From contig DEFL01000072.1 in assembly GCA_002350845.1 (NCBI GenBank), forward strand, positions 6,591 through 70,590: a stretch of DNA of 64,000 nt. The letters are read 5' to 3'. A program made the position numbers and the translations under genes. The DNA comes from Christensenella sp. UBA2853. Lineage in GTDB: Bacteria; Bacillota; Clostridia; Christensenellales; Aristaeellaceae. A model generated the notes under the pieces. The model did not search any database, was not told the DNA's origin, and saw only the letters and a list, made by a program, of their open reading frames with translations. Within the stretch, counting starts at the first letter, position 1. Every line of letters begins with the position of its first letter. Below, in pieces: positions 26,480 to 34,688 of this stretch.

Positions 26480-28318
26480 ATGAAGCGATTCGGAGCTGTT
26501 CTGACGGCCCTTCTGCTGCTCCTGTGCCAGGCAGGCGCGGAGGCGGACGGAACGGCTGAAAACAGTCTGGTGGTCGGCAACCCGACGCCGATGCGCGGCG
26601 AGTTTTTTACCGACATGTGGGGCAATGCCACCTCGGATATCGATGTGCGCGACCTTCTGCACGGCTATAACCTGATCATGTGGGATACGGGCAGCAGCAC
26701 GTTTACCGTGGACCCCTCCGTTGTCAGCCAGGTCGTGCTGATGGAAAACGAAGCGGGAGACCACACGTATGCGCTGGTCCTCCGGGATGATCTGTACTAC
26801 TCGGACGGAAGCAGGATCACGGCCTGGGACTATGCGTTTTCCTATCTCTTCTCCATGGCCCCGGAGCTTGCTGAAATCAGCGCTTTGCCATTGAGAAACG
26901 AACACATTGCCGGCGCGGAAGCGTATCTTGCGGGAAACGGACCGCTTGCCGGGGTCCGGGTGCTCTCGGATACGATTCTGTATGTCACGCTGGACCATGC
27001 GTACCTGCCGTTCTTTTACGAGGCAGGCCTCCTGAGCTGCAATCCCTATCCGATTTCCGTGATTGCCCCGGGCGTGCGTGTCCGGGATGACGGCGAAGGC
27101 GTGTATCTGTGCAACGCAGATCCTGCCGTCACAGAGCCGGTGTTCACCTCTGACCTGCTCAGGAAAACCGTCATGGATGAGGAAACCGGTTATCTCTCCC
27201 ATCCATCGGTGGTCAGCGGTCCATATGTCCTGACCGCCTTTGACGGTGTGACCGCAGAATTTGAAATCAATCCTTACTATAAGGGCAACGCGGCGGGGGA
27301 AAAGCCGACGATTGCACATCTGACCTATACACTGGCCGACAACGATACCATGATCGAACAACTGCAGAGCGGAGCATTCGGACTGCTCAACAAGGTCATG
27401 CGCACCGACCGGATTGAGGCAGGCATTCAGTCCACTCAGGACGGAACCCTTGCCATGGCGGATTATCCGAGAACAGGCCTGAGCTTCATCAGCTTTGCAT
27501 GTGAAAAGCCGACCGTGTCCTCCGCAGCTGTCCGGAAAGCCATTGCGTACTGCATGGACCGGGATGCGGTAACCGCGGATTACACCGGCAGCTTTGGACA
27601 GCGGGTAGACGGATTCTACGGGATCGGCCAGTGGATGGTCGGCCTCGTGAACGGTACGCTGGATTTCACCGACGGAGCGCATGCGGAAACGGAGGCAGCG
27701 ATCCGGGAAGAGATCAGCCTTGACCGCCTGATTCCCTACACGGTGGATATTGAAAAGGCGGTTTCCCTGCTCGAAGAGGATGGCTGGGTGCTTAACGGGA
27801 ACGGCCGGCGCGAAAAGGACGGCGTCGTGCTGGATCTTCTTCTGGTGTATCCGGAAGGAAACAACATTGAGCCCTCGCTTCAGAAGAATCTGGCGGACAA
27901 CCTGGAAAAGGCCGGAATCGGACTGACCATGGAAGCGGTCCCGATGGATGCGCTTCTGTCGGCATGGTATCAGCAGAGCGAGCGCAAAGCGGACCTCATG
28001 TACCTGGCCACCAATTTTGACCTGGTCTTTGATCCCACGGTGCATTTTGGCGCGGACGGCAGCTGGAGTTATACCGGCTGCCAGGATACAGCGCTGCAGG
28101 AAGCCGCCGAAGCGATGCGCAGGACAGACCCTGGGGACGTGCTGAACTATCTGCGCCGCTGGGTCCTCTTCCAGGAACGCTTCAACGAGGTGCTTCCCAT
28201 GCTGCCTGTTTACTCCAACCGTTATTATGATTTCTATACCTCAGACCTTCAGCAGTACCGGATTGCGGAGCACATTACATGGGGCGAAGCCATTGTCGGT
28301 GCAGAACTGAAGCCGTAA
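26480..28318 (+). CDS. Peptide/solute-binding protein, SBP family 5
   Basis: The 612-residue extracytoplasmic binding protein of the OppA/DppA fold starts at ATG 26480 with AAAGGAG 6-8 bases upstream; the open frame extends into the sortase gene. Family features are YALVLRDDLYYSDGSRITAWDYAFS near residue 90, a VVSGPYVLTAFDGV block, SAAVRKAIAYCMDRDAV, and a C-terminal VLPMLPVYSNRYYDFY. The signal peptide (MKRFGAVLTALLLLLCQAGAEA) has LLLC rather than a proper lipobox and a good AxA site, so it may be secreted rather than lipidated. It lies 88 bases after the sortase gene and could be read through with it, but no permease or ATPase gene accompanies it here. Confidence 0.85.
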   Translation: MKRFGAVLTALLLLLCQAGAEADGTAENSLVVGNPTPMRGEFFTDMWGNATSDIDVRDLLHGYNLIMWDTGSSTFTVDPSVVSQVVLMENEAGDHTYALVLRDDLYYSDGSRITAWDYAFSYLFSMAPELAEISALPLRNEHIAGAEAYLAGNGPLAGVRVLSDTILYVTLDHAYLPFFYEAGLLSCNPYPISVIAPGVRVRDDGEGVYLCNADPAVTEPVFTSDLLRKTVMDEETGYLSHPSVVSGPYVLTAFDGVTAEFEINPYYKGNAAGEKPTIAHLTYTLADNDTMIEQLQSGAFGLLNKVMRTDRIEAGIQSTQDGTLAMADYPRTGLSFISFACEKPTVSSAAVRKAIAYCMDRDAVTADYTGSFGQRVDGFYGIGQWMVGLVNGTLDFTDGAHAETEAAIREEISLDRLIPYTVDIEKAVSLLEEDGWVLNGNGRREKDGVVLDLLLVYPEGNNIEPSLQKNLADNLEKAGIGLTMEAVPMDALLSAWYQQSERKADLMYLATNFDLVFDPTVHFGADGSWSYTGCQDTALQEAAEAMRRTDPGDVLNYLRRWVLFQERFNEVLPMLPVYSNRYYDFYTSDLQQYRIAEHITWGEAIVGAELKP

Positions 28319-28356
28319 ATCTGCCCGCCGACAGAAAGGTCGGCAGGAACCATGAA

Positions 28357-28383
28357 AAGCCGGACGGAATTGTCCGGCTTTTT
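28357..28383 (+). terminator. Terminator after the pilus-locus binding protein
   Basis: AAGCCGGAC (28357-28365) pairs perfectly with GTCCGGCTT (28372-28380), followed by TTTT. Downstream, TATAAT at 28425-28430 is a likely -10 for the next gene, with a weak -35. Confidence 0.85.
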
Positions 28384-28580
28384 GTGACCCTTCCCCGGGG
28401 CTCGCAATTCCATGGGCTTTGTACTATAATGAATGCAGCGAAAAAACTGAATCCTTCATCCGACGGTCCCGGAAAGCGGATGACCCGACTCCAAAACGCG
28501 TGCTGCAGAGAGGGCAGGGGGAGAAAGCCGGCGGACCGCGGATAAGAGAAAACGAAATCAAAGAAAAGGAGCGACAGACG

Positions 28581-30107
28581 ATGAGAAAACTACTCTCATG
28601 CATCCTGATCCTTGCGATGCTGGTGACTTCGGCCGCTGCAGAGGAAGCGTATGTGAACGGGCTCGTGGGACTTCTGGAGAGCATCCAGCTGCCGAGGGAC
28701 CGGGTGACGGTGAAAATGACAGCGGAAGAAACCCTCCAGGCAGTGGTTCAGGGCGAAGAAGGAATGACTGACCTGAGCCTGGATGCAGGCGGGAGCCGGC
28801 TGCAGCTTCAGGTCATGGAGGACCAGATCTATCTCGGCGTGGACGGCATGGTGCTGAACCTGAAATACGCAGACCTGCAGTCGATGCTGACGCCGAAGGT
28901 GGATTTGAACCTCATTGGCAGACTGCTGGAGCTGGCTGCGAAATGGTTGATCAACCCGTATGCAAAGACGGATCTGCAGGACGGACTGCAGGTCACCTAT
29001 GAAGCGACCGGAGAGCAGCTGGCGGAGGGGCTGACAGGCCTGATCGACGATGTCCTCCATGACGAAGCGTACACCGGCGCGCTGACGGAGTTTCTGAACC
29101 TGCTTTCCAGGCTTTCCGGTGAAACCATGCCGACTGTGGACCAGCTGATCGAGGCCTGGCAGGCGGAAAAAGAGGATCTGAAGAAGGAAGTCCCGGATTT
29201 TCATGTATCCTTCCGCCTGCATATCAATGACAGCTTCACAGAGATCCTGTGCAGCGGGGAAATCGGCACGTCGTCCAATCTGTATCTGATGGACTGGAAT
29301 GCGCAGTTCAAAGATGACTGCGCCACGGTGGACGGAAAACTGACCCAGAGACTGCAGACCGCTTCCGGAACACGAGACTATGATGTGCCGGTCAGCTTGA
29401 CCTACAACAGGGGCGTGTGGTCGTTTGATGTGGAGAACCCAAATCGGCCGTACTCGCTGCATGCCGAGGGCAGCCTGTCCGAAGGCGGGAGCCGGTTTAC
29501 AGTGACGGCGCGCAGGGGCAAAATCGTCAGTGATCTGATCCAGGGAAATGTTGCCCTGAATGAGGACAGCTGTTCTGCCATGATCAGCGTGATGAACAGA
29601 AGGCAGGTTCCCTATGTGATCTCGGCCGTTGTGGACGAACGCCTCATCGACATCAGTGTGACTCTGCAGAACGGGCAGCGGCCCTTTGCGGTAAAACTGG
29701 TGCAGGAAAAGGGAGACCTCGCATACGGATGCCTGGAATTCGAGCAGTACGGTGAAGCGTACACACTGGTGTATGACGGAGAAAAGGCGGTCCTGCGCAC
29801 TGATAGTTTGAATGTCATCATTACCGGCGCTTTTGAATCGGATCATGTCTATGTGCTCACACTGCATCCGGAATTCCCGAAAGAGCCGGAGCGGATAGAG
29901 AAGGATGCCTATGTTCGGCTTGAGTATGAAGGCGCGGAAGGAAACTTTGTGGTCACAGGGAAAGTCATCGATCCGGAGGGGACGACGATCTTTGAGGGAC
30001 AGTTGAAGTGTGAACCTGCTTCAGACATCCCGGAAAAACTGTCCGAAGCGGAGGGCGTCATTGAGCTGACACCGGAAATGCTTCTGCAGATGCTGACGGC
30101 CCAATAA
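28581..30107 (+). CDS. Secreted protein of unknown function (508 aa)
   Basis: The signal peptide MRKLLSCILILAMLVTSAAA is cleaved probably before EEAYV. ATG 28581 is chosen for its AAAAGGAG and the signal peptide; the frame is open from 28419. The mature protein is acidic, without membrane helices or sorting signal. Its long stretches of alternating hydrophobic residues (LSLDAGGSRLQLQVMEDQIYLGVDG; RPFAVKLVQEKGDLAYGCLEF) suggest an extended beta-sheet fold, as in envelope lipid-binding or bacterial DUF proteins. It ends with an LTPEMLLQMLTAQ helix. It is flanked by terminators on both sides, so it is monocistronic. I do not recognise the family. Confidence 0.65.
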   Translation: MRKLLSCILILAMLVTSAAAEEAYVNGLVGLLESIQLPRDRVTVKMTAEETLQAVVQGEEGMTDLSLDAGGSRLQLQVMEDQIYLGVDGMVLNLKYADLQSMLTPKVDLNLIGRLLELAAKWLINPYAKTDLQDGLQVTYEATGEQLAEGLTGLIDDVLHDEAYTGALTEFLNLLSRLSGETMPTVDQLIEAWQAEKEDLKKEVPDFHVSFRLHINDSFTEILCSGEIGTSSNLYLMDWNAQFKDDCATVDGKLTQRLQTASGTRDYDVPVSLTYNRGVWSFDVENPNRPYSLHAEGSLSEGGSRFTVTARRGKIVSDLIQGNVALNEDSCSAMISVMNRRQVPYVISAVVDERLIDISVTLQNGQRPFAVKLVQEKGDLAYGCLEFEQYGEAYTLVYDGEKAVLRTDSLNVIITGAFESDHVYVLTLHPEFPKEPERIEKDAYVRLEYEGAEGNFVVTGKVIDPEGTTIFEGQLKCEPASDIPEKLSEAEGVIELTPEMLLQMLTAQ

Positions 30108-30119
30108 CCGATGATATCC

Positions 30120-30183
30120 AAGTGCCTTCTTTCTGCCACCCTGTTGGAAAGTCCGGGGGAGCGGCAGGAAGAAGGCACTTTTC
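30120..30183 (+). terminator. Long-stem terminator
   Basis: Positions 30120-30137 pair with 30163-30180 in a stem with 17 of 18 pairs formed, followed by TTC. Confidence 0.8.
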
Positions 30184-30281
30184 TGAAGAATACACGGGAA
30201 GAGAAGTGTTCAGCGGTGTGCACAGCATCCGTTGAAAAAAGGCAAGACGAAAGCCGGCAGGCTCGGAAAAGGGGATAGAGC

Positions 30282-31502
30282 ATGAACCATGAAACAGCGT
30301 GCTTTCCGGACGGCACACCGATCGACCCGTGGTTTGATAATACCCATGTGCCCTCGAGGGAAGACATGGGCAGAAACTATGTGCTGACAGATTACGGCAT
30401 TCTGCCCGGGGACACCATTCAGACGAAGGCGATGCAGGCCGTCATTGACCGCGCGGCTGAGGAAGGCGGCGGGGTTGTGGTGGTGCCGCCGGGCATCTTC
30501 CGCACAGGCTCCCTGTTCTTCCGTCCCGGCGTGCACCTCTATGTGGAGGGCGGCGGTGTGCTCATGGGCAGCGATGACATCAGCGATTATCCCGTCGTGG
30601 ACACCCGGATTGAAGGGGAGAGCTGCCTGTATTTTGCCGCGCTCATCAATGCGGACCACTGCGATGGGTTTACCATGTGCGGACCGGGTACGATTGACGG
30701 AAACGGCCTGCGTGCCTGGAGGGCGTTCTGGCTGCGGCGTGCCTGGAATCCCAAATGCACCAATAAGGATGAGCAGCGGCCGAGGCTGGTCTATATTTCC
30801 AACAGTTCCCATGTCACTGTGGCCGGACTGCATCTGCAGAACGCGCATTTCTGGACAAACCATCTCTACCGCTGCGATCATGTCCGCTACCTGAACTGCA
30901 CGATCTATTCGCCGTATGAACCGGTGAAAGCGCCGAGCACGGATGCGATCGACCTGGACGTCTGTTATGACGTGCTGATCAAACACTGTGACATGCACGT
31001 CAATGACGACGCTGTTGTGCTCAAGGGCGGGAAAGGGCCCTGGGCGGATCAGCAGGAGGAGAACGGAAGCAATGAGCGCATCCTGGTGGAAGACTGTCAC
31101 TACGGGTTCTGCCATGGCTGCCTGACGGTGGGATCGGAAGCCGTGCACTGCCGGAACATCATTGTGCGCCGGATTACGGTGGATTCCGGATACAATCTCC
31201 TCTGGCTGAAAATGCGTCCGGACACCCCGCAGCACTATGAATATATCCTGGTGGAGGATGTGCAGGGCAGGGTGACCAACTTCTTCCAGCTGCGTCCCTG
31301 GACACAGTTCTACGACCTGAAGGACCGCAAGGAGATTCCGCTCTCCTTTGCGGATCATATCACGATGCGCCGCTGCCGTGTGCAGTGCGAAACCTGCTTT
31401 GATGCCCAGCGCAATGATGCGCAGTACCGTGTGTCGGACCTGGCCTTTGAGGATCTGGAGATCCAGGCGGAGAACCCGGGAAATCCATTCTGGGAAGAAT
31501 AA
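30282..31502 (+). CDS. GH28-like polygalacturonase (cytoplasmic)
   Basis: The 406-residue right-handed beta-helix enzyme has no signal peptide, so it acts inside the cell, probably on imported pectin oligomers. The N-terminal TKAMQAVIDRAAEEGGGVVVVPPG is the classic start of GH28/pectate-lyase-3 helices. Family positions are APSTDAIDLDVC (in place of NTDG), NDDAVVLK (the catalytic Asp pair), CHGCLTVGSE (in place of GHG) and LWLKMRP (in place of RIK). The GTIDGNG strand is also typical. Exo-polygalacturonase is the best guess; a rhamnogalacturonan substrate is possible. GGGGA precedes the ATG. Monocistronic. Confidence 0.85.
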   Translation: MNHETACFPDGTPIDPWFDNTHVPSREDMGRNYVLTDYGILPGDTIQTKAMQAVIDRAAEEGGGVVVVPPGIFRTGSLFFRPGVHLYVEGGGVLMGSDDISDYPVVDTRIEGESCLYFAALINADHCDGFTMCGPGTIDGNGLRAWRAFWLRRAWNPKCTNKDEQRPRLVYISNSSHVTVAGLHLQNAHFWTNHLYRCDHVRYLNCTIYSPYEPVKAPSTDAIDLDVCYDVLIKHCDMHVNDDAVVLKGGKGPWADQQEENGSNERILVEDCHYGFCHGCLTVGSEAVHCRNIIVRRITVDSGYNLLWLKMRPDTPQHYEYILVEDVQGRVTNFFQLRPWTQFYDLKDRKEIPLSFADHITMRRCRVQCETCFDAQRNDAQYRVSDLAFEDLEIQAENPGNPFWEE

Positions 31503-31522
31503 CAGGGCTTTGCCATGAAATG

Positions 31523-31550
31523 CGCGCTCCGGAAAAACGGAGCGCGTTTT
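31523..31550 (+). terminator. Terminator after GH28-like gene
   Basis: CGCGCTCCG (31523-31531) pairs perfectly with CGGAGCGCG (31538-31546), then TTTT. Confidence 0.85.
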
Positions 31551-31644
31551 CATCTGCAGACGAGGAAGGGCTTCTCACGCATCGTCGATCTTACAGTGCA
31601 GCGGATCCCGGGAAACAACCGGACGAAAGGACGTGAGTTCAAGA

Positions 31645-31673
31645 TTGACAGCATCGACGGGGCAGGCTATCAT
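31645..31673 (+). promoter_or_regulatory. Promoter of the GH13-malQ operon
   Basis: A consensus TTGACA (31645-31650), a 17-base spacer and TATCAT (31668-31673). The start codon lies 86 bases downstream. Confidence 0.7.
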
Positions 31674-31759
31674 TACAGACAGAACAACAGATGACACACC
31701 GGCAGTGCAGAACGTCCCGAAAGGGAAGGCCTTTGCGCAGCCGGTGGAAAGGAAACACG

Positions 31760-33046
31760 ATGGCGAGAAATACGGATCCGGGACTCAGAAACCGGATGAT
31801 GTACTGTGTTTTTGTCCGCAATTACAGCGAGGAAGGCACGTTTCGAAAGGTGCAGGAGGATCTGGACCGCATCCGGGATCTTGGGACGGACATCGTCTGG
31901 CTCATGCCGATCCATCCCCTCGGTGAGCTGAACAGGAAGGGATCCCTGGGCAGTCCCTATGCGATCCGGGACTACCGGGCTGTCAATCCGGAATTCGGCA
32001 CCATGGACGACTTCCGGTCCCTGGTGGATGCCATTCATGCGCACGGCATGCAGTGCATGATTGATGTCGTCTACAACCATACCGCGCCGGACTCCTGGCT
32101 GCGGGAGCACCACCCGGAATGGTTCTATCACAAACCGGACGGCTCCTTTGGCAACCATGTCGGTGACTGGAGTGACATCATTGACCTGGATTACACGAAG
32201 CGGGATCTCTGGGAGTACCAGATTGAAACGCTGTGCATGTGGGCCGGGATCGTCGATGGATTCCGGTGCGATGTCGCGCCGCTGGTGCCGCTGGACTTCT
32301 GGAAGGAAGCCCGCAGGCGCGTGGAGCAGGTGCATCCCGGATGCCTCTGGCTCTCGGAGTCCGTCGAGCCCTCCTTTATCCGGGCGATCCGGGCCATGGG
32401 CCTGCCGGCCGCATCCGACGGGGAAATCTATCAGGCGTTTGACATGGCCTATGATTATGACATCTATGGAAAGTATGCTTCGGCCCTGACCGGCGAAGGA
32501 ACGCTCGAGGCGTTTGTGGAGGCACTTGACGCGCAGGAAGGCATCTATCCCGACAATTATGTCAAGCTCCGCACGCTCGAGAACCATGACCGCCCGCGCG
32601 CGGCTGCACTGATCCCGGACGCGCGCAGCAGAAGAAACTGGACAGCGTTTGCGTTCTTTGCCAAAGGAATTCCGCTGGTCTATAACGGGCAGGAATGCTC
32701 GTGCACACAGCGGCCGAGCCTGTTTGACAGGGACCCGGTGCGCTGGGGAGAGGGTGAAGACATGTCCGCCCTTATCCGGAGACTGTGCGAGATCCGCCGG
32801 GACGCGCTGTTTACATGCAGCAGTTTCTCTGCCAGAACGCAGGGCGAAACCGTCATAGCGGAGCACCGCGCAGGAGAAAAGCGGATGATCGGGTGCTTCT
32901 GCACAAAAGGCAGGGGAGGCGTGGTGAGCGTCGATCTCCCGGACGGTGAATACCGGAATCTGATCGATGACAGCACGGTCCGCGTCGACCAGGGCCATCT
33001 CGCGCTTGTCGGCGAGCCGGTGATTGTGAAAAGCGAAACAGCATGA
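31760..33046 (+). CDS. GH13 alpha-amylase-family glycosidase
   Basis: The 428-residue cytoplasmic enzyme acts on alpha-glucans or maltodextrins. Conserved regions are DVVYNHTAPDSWL (region I), DGFRCDVA (region II, nucleophile Asp), WLSESVE (region III, acid/base Glu) and ENHDRPR (region IV, third Asp). GKxxSLGSPYAIRDYRAVNPEFG is the usual N-terminal block. ATG 31760 is chosen because GGAAAGGA precedes it. The enzyme is short for GH13 and lacks extra carbohydrate-binding domains. It sits 30 bases before malQ under a shared promoter, which points to maltodextrin metabolism. Confidence 0.92.
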   Translation: MARNTDPGLRNRMMYCVFVRNYSEEGTFRKVQEDLDRIRDLGTDIVWLMPIHPLGELNRKGSLGSPYAIRDYRAVNPEFGTMDDFRSLVDAIHAHGMQCMIDVVYNHTAPDSWLREHHPEWFYHKPDGSFGNHVGDWSDIIDLDYTKRDLWEYQIETLCMWAGIVDGFRCDVAPLVPLDFWKEARRRVEQVHPGCLWLSESVEPSFIRAIRAMGLPAASDGEIYQAFDMAYDYDIYGKYASALTGEGTLEAFVEALDAQEGIYPDNYVKLRTLENHDRPRAAALIPDARSRRNWTAFAFFAKGIPLVYNGQECSCTQRPSLFDRDPVRWGEGEDMSALIRRLCEIRRDALFTCSSFSARTQGETVIAEHRAGEKRMIGCFCTKGRGGVVSVDLPDGEYRNLIDDSTVRVDQGHLALVGEPVIVKSETA

Positions 33047-33076
33047 CATGCTGAGAATAAGAAAGAAGGTCATTTC

Positions 33077-34627
33077 ATGACACGCTCCGCAGGAATTCTG
33101 ATGCCCGTTTCCAGTCTTCCCGGGCCCTACGGGATTGGCTCGTTTGGGAGAGAGGCGTATGACTTTGTGGACTTTCTGGAGAAATCCGGACAGACCTACT
33201 GGCAGATTCTGCCGCTCAATCCGCCCAACCACGATAAGTCCTTTGACACGCCCTATCAGTCCTTCTCCGCCTTTGCGGGAAACCCGTATTACATTTCCCT
33301 TGATGCGCTCATTGAGGAAGGCGTGCTGACACGGGAAGAGTGCGACGCGGTGGACTTTGGGAATAATCCCGTTCGGGTGGATTACGACAAACTGTATACC
33401 CTGCGCTTCCCGCTGCTCCGCAAAGCCTACGAGCGCAGCCGCATTGCGGAAAATCCGGAGTACCAGCGCTTTCTCCAGGACAACGCCTGGTGGCTGAATG
33501 ACTATGCCCTGTTCATGGCCCTGAAAGCCTTCTTTGGCGGGCGTGAGTGGACGGACTGGCCGGAGGATATCAGCAGGCGCTGGGGCTATGCCGTGGATTA
33601 TTACAACCGCACGCTGTATTTTGATGTGGAATTCCACAAGTATACGCAGTTCAAGTTTTTCCAGCAGTGGAATGCGCTCAAGCAGTATGCCAATGAAAAG
33701 CAGATCCGCATCATCGGGGACATCCCGATCTACGTGTCCTTTGACAGCACGGATGTGTGGGTGCACCCGGAGCTCTTCCAGCTCGACGAGAACAATCACC
33801 AGATCACGAAGGCCGGCTGTCCGCCGGACGCATTCTCGGCCGACGGCCAGATCTGGGGCACGCCGCTGTACCGGTGGGAGAAACACCGGGAGAACGGCTA
33901 TGGCTGGTGGATGGCCCGGCTCTGGATGAATTTCCAGCAGAGCGATCTTCTGCGCATTGACCACTTCCGCGGGCTGGATGAATACTTCTCGATCCCGGCG
34001 GGCAGCAAGACGGCCAAAGACGGACACTGGGAGCCCGGCCCGGGCATGGAACTGTTCCGGAAAATGTGGGAGAACATGGGTTACAAGCCGGTGATTGTCG
34101 AGGACCTGGGCTTTATGACGGAATCAGTGCGCGCCATGGTGCGGGATACCGGATTCCCGAATATGAAGGTGCTGCAGTTCGGGTTTGAGAAAGACGATTT
34201 CGGAGCAGCCAACAGTTACCTCCCGCACAATATTCCCGAACACTGCGTGGTCTACCCCGGCACGCATGACAATGACACCATTGACGGATGGTTTGCAGGG
34301 CTTGACGCGGAAGACCAGGCGATGATCCGGCGGTATTTCGGGTGCGAGGAGCTCCCGGCTGCAAGGATGCACGAGGTGTTTGTGCGCGCGGCCATGATGG
34401 TGCGCGCGGAAACCTGCGTGATCCCGATCCAGGATTACCTTGGGCTGGGGAGTGAGGCGCGCATCAATGAACCGTCGCATCTGGAAAACAACTATCACTG
34501 GCGCCTGAAGCCGGGCAGCCTGACCGGGGAACTCGCCCAGGCGATCTTCGAAACCACTAGAAGGTACGGCCGCCTGAACTGGGAGTCAGACTTCGTGAAA
34601 CTGACGTTTGCCGAGCGGCTTTCCTGA
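33077..34627 (+). CDS. malQ: 4-alpha-glucanotransferase (amylomaltase, GH77)
   Basis: The 516-residue cytoplasmic enzyme transfers glucan chains between maltodextrins. It shows the amylomaltase start SAGILMPVSSLPGPYGIGSFG, LPLNPP, the SPYQSFSAFAGNP-like block, LLRIDHFRGLDEY (nucleophile Asp), PVIVEDLGFM (acid/base Glu) and YPGTHDNDTIDGWF (third Asp). The length is normal for the family. It is the second gene of an operon with the GH13 enzyme, AGAAGG lying upstream of the ATG. Confidence 0.96.
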   Translation: MTRSAGILMPVSSLPGPYGIGSFGREAYDFVDFLEKSGQTYWQILPLNPPNHDKSFDTPYQSFSAFAGNPYYISLDALIEEGVLTREECDAVDFGNNPVRVDYDKLYTLRFPLLRKAYERSRIAENPEYQRFLQDNAWWLNDYALFMALKAFFGGREWTDWPEDISRRWGYAVDYYNRTLYFDVEFHKYTQFKFFQQWNALKQYANEKQIRIIGDIPIYVSFDSTDVWVHPELFQLDENNHQITKAGCPPDAFSADGQIWGTPLYRWEKHRENGYGWWMARLWMNFQQSDLLRIDHFRGLDEYFSIPAGSKTAKDGHWEPGPGMELFRKMWENMGYKPVIVEDLGFMTESVRAMVRDTGFPNMKVLQFGFEKDDFGAANSYLPHNIPEHCVVYPGTHDNDTIDGWFAGLDAEDQAMIRRYFGCEELPAARMHEVFVRAAMMVRAETCVIPIQDYLGLGSEARINEPSHLENNYHWRLKPGSLTGELAQAIFETTRRYGRLNWESDFVKLTFAERLS

Positions 34628-34639
34628 AGACGACATACA

Positions 34640-34671
34640 AAAACCCTGGGGCTGTTGGGCTCCAGGGTTTT
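34640..34671. terminator. Bidirectional terminator between malQ and fbp
   Basis: AAAACCCTGG pairs with CCAGGGTTTT around a short loop; A/T runs on both sides allow function in both directions for these convergent genes. Confidence 0.8.
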
Positions 34672-34688
34672 GTACGTCCTGAAAAGGA

